Below are positions 58,363 through 64,000 of a DNA stretch of 64,000 nt, in pieces. The notes under the pieces were generated by a model that was given only the letters and a program-made list of their open reading frames with translations, had not been told where the DNA came from and searched no databases. How positions within the stretch are numbered: the first letter of the stretch is position 1; every line of letters starts with the position of its first letter. The stretch covers positions 18,249,651-18,313,650 of the forward strand of contig OU452203.1 of assembly GCA_911728435.2 (NCBI GenBank). Reading direction: 5' to 3'. Source of the stretch: Apoderus coryli. Its lineage: Eukaryota; Arthropoda; Insecta; Coleoptera; Attelabidae. A program made the translations under genes and the position numbers.

Positions 58363-59508
58363 ATGTTAGACGGTGTAAAACGTATAATTTTGGTGCTCTC
58401 TGGCAAAGGAGGAGTTGGTAAATCCACAGTGAGCGCACAATTAGCGTTAACATTAAAAGCAAAAGGGTTTAAAGTTCGTAGTGCGTAGTACTTTTAAAAT
58501 TATTATATTAATCATTCGTATATCCATTAGGTTGGACTCTTAGATATTGATCTTTGCGGTCCTAGCATTCCATATCTATTACAACTGGAAAATAGAGATG
58601 TACACCAAGCTGATGGAGGGTAATATACACATTTTTGTACCACAATATCTTCTCCCGTAAAACTAAACTTTTATTTTAGTTGGGTACCTGTTTTTTTCGA
58701 TGAACAACAAGATTTAGCTGTGATGTCAATAGCATTTCTATTAACTAGCAGAAATGACGCAGTAGTTTGGCGCGGTCCTAAAAAAACTTCTATGGTAAAA
58801 CAGTTCCTGACTGATGTCTGCTGGGGTGAACTGGACTATCTAATAATTGATACACCACCAGGTAATTCATTGATAATTTAAATACAATAGGAAGATTAGG
58901 TAATACTATACTCTTCGAAGGTACTTCCGATGAGCATATTACAGTCATGGAGAACCTCAAGTCAGTAAATCGTGTTGGAGCTATTATTGTAACAACACCC
59001 CAACAGGTTTCAATTGAAGATGTGCGAAAAGAAATAACTTTTTGCAAGAAAACTGGCATACATATCTTGGGATTAGTTGAGAACATGAGTGGGTATGTAG
59101 TATATAATATCTACTTAGATATGGTATTAATAAAAAAGCTGTACCTAAACAAGAGTTTACTATTCTATTGACTCTGATTTTATGTTGATAAAAGGATAAC
59201 ATTATAATAGTTATTCAGAAATTTTATCGACATAATATTGCGATGATTTCTACTCTTACTTACTTTTATCCAGCTGATTTTTATTTTTCAGGTATGTTTG
59301 CCCACATTGCACGGAATGCACAAATATATTTAGTAAAGGCGGAGGAGAATCTCTAGCGAAAATGGCAAATATACCACTACTAGGTTGTATACCAATTGAG
59401 CCAAAGATTGGTCTCCTGTTAGGTAAGGCTTATGTGTTGGAACATAAGGATACCGTGTCAGCGCAAGTTTTTAATGAATTGTCGGATACAATTGTAAATA
59501 GTAAGTAA
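58363..59508 (+). CDS. NUBP2: NUBP2 / Cfd1 cytosolic Fe-S scaffold P-loop ATPase, complete, five exons
   Basis: Exons 58363-58473, 58531-58619, 58680-58861, 58921-59092 and 59292-59508 join in frame to 256 aa plus TAA. The N-terminus is [20 protein letters not shown] with the deviant Walker A motif GKGGVGKST. Then come [85 protein letters not shown] and the metal-binding CPHCTEC. With NUBP1/Nbp35 it assembles 4Fe-4S clusters for cytosolic and nuclear proteins. Length and motifs match the family (about 270 aa). The first donor (aaa|gttcgt) is weak but required by the conserved K-VGLLD junction. A poly(A) signal AATAAA lies at 59553-59558. Confidence 0.94.
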
Positions 59509-59649
59509 TGTGTACCTATTAATTTTTAAAAGTTTGTTATACAGTATGTTACAATAAAATATTCGTTGATTATTTTTAACTAAGGATTTTATTGCTAGCT
59601 ACGCTGTCATTTTGAAGCTTATATTTTTATGCTAATAATCGCAGACATA

Positions 59650-60545
59650 ATGGTGGCAGCTTTAAGTTTAAATAGATCGCCTTGGATCAGGTAGAATCGC
59701 TCTTTCTAGTATCAGAACCAATGCTGTTGGTAGGATAGTCTCTCTGTAGAAATGTTAAAGCGAGAACGTCCTTTTTTATTGCCGATTTTGACCAACTTGG
59801 TTAATTCATGTATGGAATCGTCTGAAGTTCCAAAAAAAACTTGCCCAAAGGCGGTGGGGGATTGGCGACCTATTAGTATACTGCCTGCCATCTCCAAGAT
59901 CGTTGAACGTATCTTATTTGATCAGATAAAGGTGTATGGTGAAAATCAATGTCTTCTGCCAAGTATTCAGTCCGGATTTCGATCTAACTATAGCTGTTGT
60001 ACGGCCTTGCTCAAGATAACGGATGATATTTTTAAGGCGGTGGATAGTGGACAGTTGGCGGCTCTGGTGCTTTTCGATTATTCGAAGGCATATCGCCTTA
60101 ACCATGACTTATTGATGGTGATCTTGGAGTTCATGGACTTTGGTGGATGTGCTAGGGGATTGATTCAGTGCTAGGAGGCAAGTTGTGGTCCTCGAGGAGG
60201 GGATAGTGTCACAAGAAAAAAGTCTGTTACCAGGGGTACCTCAAGGCTCTATACTTGCTCCAATTTTGCCTCTATACATAACAACTTCTCTGCAGTGTTA
60301 AGGATTCTTCAGCTCATTTACATGCAGATGACACTCAATTGTATGCGTGCTTCGATCCTCAAGAACTGCAACCAGCCGTTAACTTGTTTAATGGTAATAT
60401 TGATAATCTAGTTAAAGCTTCGCATGGGCATTGTTTAGAGATTAACAAAGACAAGACCAAGGTGTTGGTCTTTGGTACAAACCAAATAAGAGGCCGTTAC
60501 AGTGAAAACAGTTTGCACGATGGGGAGAATGTCGAATTTTTACTA
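59650..60545 (+). mobile_element. Non-LTR retrotransposon RT fragment, frameshifted
   Basis: The segment 59752-60174 encodes ILTNLVNSCMESSEVPKKT, DWRPISILPAISKIVERILF, SIQSGFRSNYSCCTALLKI and AALVLFDYSKAYRLNHDLL (where the AFD/VNH motif is damaged). Further pieces are GVPQGSILAPILP, then HLHADDTQLYACFDPQ (a changed YADD box, with His for Tyr) and ATKVLVFG-like. It is truncated at both ends, with several frameshifts and stops. It is the same broad CR1/Jockey-like class as the 31-33 kb element. It lies between NUBP2 and the actin-related gene. Confidence 0.75.
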
Positions 60546-60931
60546 TTATTTGAATTATAATTTTATAATTGTTTGTATTTTTTGATGTTATGTATATGTA
60601 GTAGTTGAATAGAGAATAAATAATAATAATTTGGTGTAACTTGCCAGTTGATATAAATCTGGTAAAATATGAAATTATAGACAAAAATAGATGATACATT
60701 TTTTACACTGCACATTCTCGATGATTTTATCACTCATGTTTATATTGCAGCGATTGATCTAACATGGCTTCAGTAAAATAAATTAAGATGATGTTTTATC
60801 TAATTTTTAATAACTGATTCATATTTTCTTCATAATCTTACAACTTAATAATAATAGTACACGAACTTTTAATAGGTACGTCCAATTTATAAATAATTAG
60901 GTAGTGTCTAACATTTCAGTAAATTCCATCA

Positions 60932-62002
60932 CTAATGTATTGCACTAAAAAACTTTTTATGCACAAAACTCTTCCCGTTTTCTTCATATTCAAATTTACT
61001 CATACAAAAATGTTGAAAGGTCGATAAACTGCCCAGAATGGACCCACCAATCCAAACAGCATTTGTACGAAAATTGTCATCTCTCGCTAGTAACTGAACT
61101 CCCAGCTTTGCCGGAAGTTTAAGTGCTAATTCATTTTTGATACGTTCATTAAGACCAGGAAATTGCGTGCTACAGCCTGCTAGAATTATATTGTTCGCAA
61201 ATAGTAATCGTAGATCGATACCACACTTCATTATCGACGCATACAGCATTTCGGACAGTCCTAGTGATTCATATTGATTTATCAACGTTGGATTAAACAG
61301 GGCTTCAGTACAATTTAAGATATTTTGATTCAAAACGATTTTATGACCGTCCGGTAGGGAATATGTTGCGTCTGAATCACAAAATATTGAACTATCTTCA
61401 CGCACGTAACAGCAATTTTCTTTGATACGTTTCGCGGTGTTGTTGTCCACAGTTATTTGTAAATCATCGCTTACCAATTTTTTTAAATACTTAGTCAGGT
61501 CTCTGCCACCGATATCGCTGCGTAATATTGCTTCAGGTATGGGATAAACACCCTCTATCGGTGTGACACTAGTAACTCCATCTCCTACCTGTAATACTAT
61601 ACCAGCATGTCGCCCTGAAGCATAAATACACAATACTGAATCAATTGCTTCACAAAGATTGTCGATACCGTATTTTTCAAACAATAATTCTGCTATTTTT
61701 TCTTTATTAATTTTTGGATTGTGCACTGGTTGTGATATTAAAACACTTTCGGGATTATTTTTATTAAACATTTTGTTAAAAATGTGTTCCATGTCGTCCC
61801 AGTTTCTAATGTTGCCGTGTTCGATTGGATACCGATATGGCGCATCTTCGTTTCCTACTATTGGGCCATTATTTGTTGTGTAGTTTTCGCTCACAATTGT
61901 TGGAAATGTTGTTGTTGGAGTCTCGTCGCCTGCAAGGCCTGCTCTGCAGTTGCCTGAGCCCAAGTCAATTACGGTAGGAATTGATGCCGTGGTGTATGAC
62001 AT
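60932..62002 (-). CDS. Divergent intronless actin-related protein
   Basis: This is an uninterrupted frame of 356 aa starting MSYTTASIPTVIDLGSGNCR. The codons just before (cagcaaaccaaa) follow a good splice acceptor, ttgtttcag, so a 5'UTR exon further upstream is likely and I start at this ATG and not the one six codons earlier. Actin-fold signatures are VIDLGSGNCRAGLAGDETPT (phosphate loop 1), ESVLISQPVHNPKINKEKIA, a changed loop 2 (GIVLQVGDGVTSVTPIEGVY), RSDIGGRDLTKYLKKLV, NIILAGCSTQFPGLNERI, and a C-terminus like actin but ending KSFVHKKFFSAIH instead of the RKCF end. It is shorter than actin (376 aa) and matches no numbered ARP clearly. Intronless, divergent actins are often testis-specific; that is inference. 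A mariner lies about 150 bp upstream. Confidence 0.85.
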   Translation of the reverse strand: MSYTTASIPTVIDLGSGNCRAGLAGDETPTTTFPTIVSENYTTNNGPIVGNEDAPYRYPIEHGNIRNWDDMEHIFNKMFNKNNPESVLISQPVHNPKINKEKIAELLFEKYGIDNLCEAIDSVLCIYASGRHAGIVLQVGDGVTSVTPIEGVYPIPEAILRSDIGGRDLTKYLKKLVSDDLQITVDNNTAKRIKENCCYVREDSSIFCDSDATYSLPDGHKIVLNQNILNCTEALFNPTLINQYESLGLSEMLYASIMKCGIDLRLLFANNIILAGCSTQFPGLNERIKNELALKLPAKLGVQLLARDDNFRTNAVWIGGSILGSLSTFQHFCMSKFEYEENGKSFVHKKFFSAIH

Positions 62003-62154
62003 TTTGGTTTGCTGAAACAATTAGATAACTTTTGGTTGATATTGTAAAGAGCACCATATAACGTTCGTTCGATCAAAGCCTTATTGCCGACTGCAGCTGC
62101 AAGCAGTAACGTTTCATGTTGTTTTTTCGCGCTTTTCGGCCACTGACCTTTCTA

Positions 62155-63447
62155 CGAGGCATGTTTTTTAAGTAAGTACCGTTTTGGAATTAAAAAAAGA
62201 CGTGCAAAGATATCGCAATAATTTTATTTTTACATGAAAGCCTGTACCTTAATCTACTTTTCTACATAATTTCCGTGAATATTGAGGCACTTGTCATAAC
62301 GTGGCACCAGTTTTTGAATACCCTCCGCATAAAATTCTGCCGCCTGACTTGTTAACCACTGTATCACACATGTTTTGAGTTCGTTATCGTCTTGAAGATG
62401 CTGACCACCCAGGTGTTTCTTCAAGTGCAGGAACAAATGGTAGTCGCTGGGCGCCAGATCAGGGCTGTATGGAGGATGATCTAGAGTTTCCCATTTAAAA
62501 TATTTGATAAGATCTTTGGTCCGATTAGCCACATGTGGACGGGCATTGTCATGCAGCAAAACGATACCCTTACTCAACTTGCCACGTCTTTTGTTCTGGA
62601 TTGCACGACGCAAATTGTTCAATGTCTCACAATAAGACGCTGCATTGATTGTCTCATTACGAGGCAGAAACTCCACTAGCAATACTCCTTTTCTGTCCCA
62701 AAAACCTGTGCACATGATTTTCAGGGCAGAAATTGTTTGCTTAAACTTCACTCTTTTGGGTGATGATGAATGTCGCCATTCCATGGATTGTTGTTTCGAT
62801 TCTGGTGTGACGTAGGCCACCCATGTTTCGTCACCAGTAACAATTTGGTCTAAAAAATCTTCACCTTCATTGTGGTACCGCTCAAGGAAAGTCAATGCAC
62901 TGCCTAAACATTGGGTTTTGTGCAAATCCGTCAACATTTTTGGAACACAATTTCCGGTAATTCAAGTTCTCGGTCACAATGCGATACAAAACACTACGAG
63001 AATATTGAGGATAGCAGTCGCACATTGATGAAATTGTAAGGTTTTCTCTCACCTTTTCCTCCACTTTCTGCACCAAATCTTCATTAACGACCGAAGGACG
63101 CCCACATTTGTGCGGCCATCTTTAAATGCTCTCACCCATTTCCTTACCACTCCATCACTCATGTTTTGTCCGTAAGCTTCACAGATCTCACGATGAATAT
63201 CGATCGGTTTTACGCCTTTAGCACTAAGAAATCGTATAACAGCCCGTACTTCACAATCGGCGGGACTCACGATTGTCGGAGGCATCTTAAACACTCAGTA
63301 AACAACGTATACAATGAGGAATCAGACTCTAATGGCGTCAGTGCGTAGACAAGAGATGTAGATAACCAGCGCGCATGCGCAGAACGCCGACCGTAGCGCT
63401 GCGGCGGCGGAATCGCAAAACGGTACTTACTAAAAAAACGTGCCTCG
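62155..63447 (-). mobile_element. Near-full-length mariner element, TA target duplication
   Basis: Ends are cgaggcatgttttttaagta at 62155 and, inverted, cgaggcacgtttttttagta at 63447, flanked by TA (62153-62154, 63448-63449). Length 1293 bp is normal for mariner. The transposase lies on the minus strand and carries two small deletions. It sits between the actin-related gene and any upstream 5'UTR exon of it. Confidence 0.92.
62254..63294 (-). pseudogene. Mariner transposase (DD34D), two small frame-breaking deletions
   Basis: ATG at 63294 begins MFKMPPTIVSPADCEVRAVI with the first helix-turn-helix. A deletion of about 20 bp after GRTNV shifts the frame to GRPSVV / LVQKVEEKVRENLTISSM. A second deletion of about 10 bp after NYRKLCS shifts it again to KMLTDLHKTQCLGSAL. 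The remaining 228-codon frame is intact and has all catalytic Asp residues: TGDETWVAY, LLHDNARPH and SPDLAPSDYHLF. It ends IHGNYVEK. It is the best local template for the foldback copy at 42492-43351. Confidence 0.88.
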
Positions 63448-64000
63448 TATATGTTATATGTTGCTAAAATTATTGAAATACAGTTTGCTAACTAAAAAAT
63501 TTTGTATTAATGCTGTGTACTAAGGACCAGTTTTGTCCTAAAATTTCCAAACTCGAATTTCTCGAAAACCTTTCAGTTTTTCGAGAAAAAACAAGTATGC
63601 GTTTTTTATGTAGAAAACTTTATTTTATCACATTTTTTACAGAAATGGAATAAAAGTCACAAGTGAAAAAAGTTAGGTTATAATTAAGGCAAGGGTCCCC
63701 CTCGTATACCCGCCTATGGTCATGCTTTTTTATTCAATTTCATGTCAGTTTACGACAGATTTCACTTGGTGAATAAATATGCTACATTTGATTAATTCAT
63801 CTTTACTCGTTTCGAAAATATTAAAAAAAATCGTCCTCAGGTAGTCATCTTTAACACCCTGTATCTTTGTATATAAGGACTTTTCGAAAAATTACAATTT
63901 AGGTGATGATTAGACTTAAAGAGTTTTAATGTAGACTGACATTTTTATTGTTAATTATTATTCATTCTACATGAATCTCTGACAATTGCAGTATAATATT
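63448..64000. other. Non-coding right edge
   Basis: No ORF with family features is seen. acaccctgtatctttg at about 63856 is an inverted TATACAGGGTGT-type motif. An upstream 5'UTR exon of the actin-related gene may lie here but cannot be identified. Confidence 0.45.

Noticed and set aside
1..64000. CRISPR arrays, bacterial operons or prokaryotic contamination
   Set aside because: All recognised genes have spliceosomal introns or are eukaryotic elements; no short spaced direct repeats of CRISPR type were seen.

Overview
This 64 kb window is AT-rich animal nuclear DNA, almost certainly from an insect. Host genes are split by short introns (52-82 bp is common) with GT..AG boundaries. The space between them is packed with insect-type mobile elements: mariner, Tc1-like, hAT, pogo, Crypton-type tyrosine recombinases, Copia, BEL/Pao and non-LTR retrotransposons. 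I cannot fix the order; intron size and repeat content suit a beetle or hemipteran, but this is a weak inference.

Five host genes can be read. (1) A Regnase/ZC3H12-family ribonuclease gene (+, 2454-9142; its 5' end lies left of the window): UBA-like region, NYN/PIN nuclease, CCCH finger and conserved C-terminus in seven exons that join in frame. (2) A SOCS-family gene (+, 44809-50327, 5' end not found): Cys/Pro-rich region, SH2 domain, SOCS box. (3) IFT56/TTC26 (-, 57426-54006), apparently complete in ten exons, 561 aa. (4) NUBP2/Cfd1 (+, 58363-59508), complete in five exons, 256 aa, head-to-head with IFT56. (5) A divergent intronless actin-related protein (-, 62002-60932).

The rest is layered repeats. 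Regnase introns hold LINE and BEL-gag fragments, a mariner relic and a well-formed hammerhead ribozyme (6952-7025). From 9 to 44 kb there are no recognised host genes, but there is an intact hAT transposase ORF (26265-28340), a LINE (31.3-32.9 kb), a Crypton ORF split by a Copia fragment with a clean 5-bp target duplication (33.6-34.9 kb), a Tc1-like element (39001-40300) and a foldback-type mariner (42492-43351). A complete pogo-like element with PHD finger (45239-48075) sits in the large SOCS intron. A ~390-bp tandem repeat rich in GTAATCGATTAC (51.7-53.4 kb) separates SOCS from IFT56.

The most striking observation is the hammerhead ribozyme: CUGAUGA core, GAAA, GUC cleavage site, stem II, a two-part stem I with a symmetric internal loop, and a very short self-complementary stem III, as in Penelope-like elements and animal retrozymes. 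A broken inverted copy lies beside it, a truncated copy lies at 29.28 kb, and a looser family of hammerhead-like CTGATGA...GAAA(C) motifs recurs five times. The genes show no sign of acting as one system. Regnase and SOCS proteins are both negative regulators of immune or cytokine signalling in other animals, but their proximity here is probably incidental.
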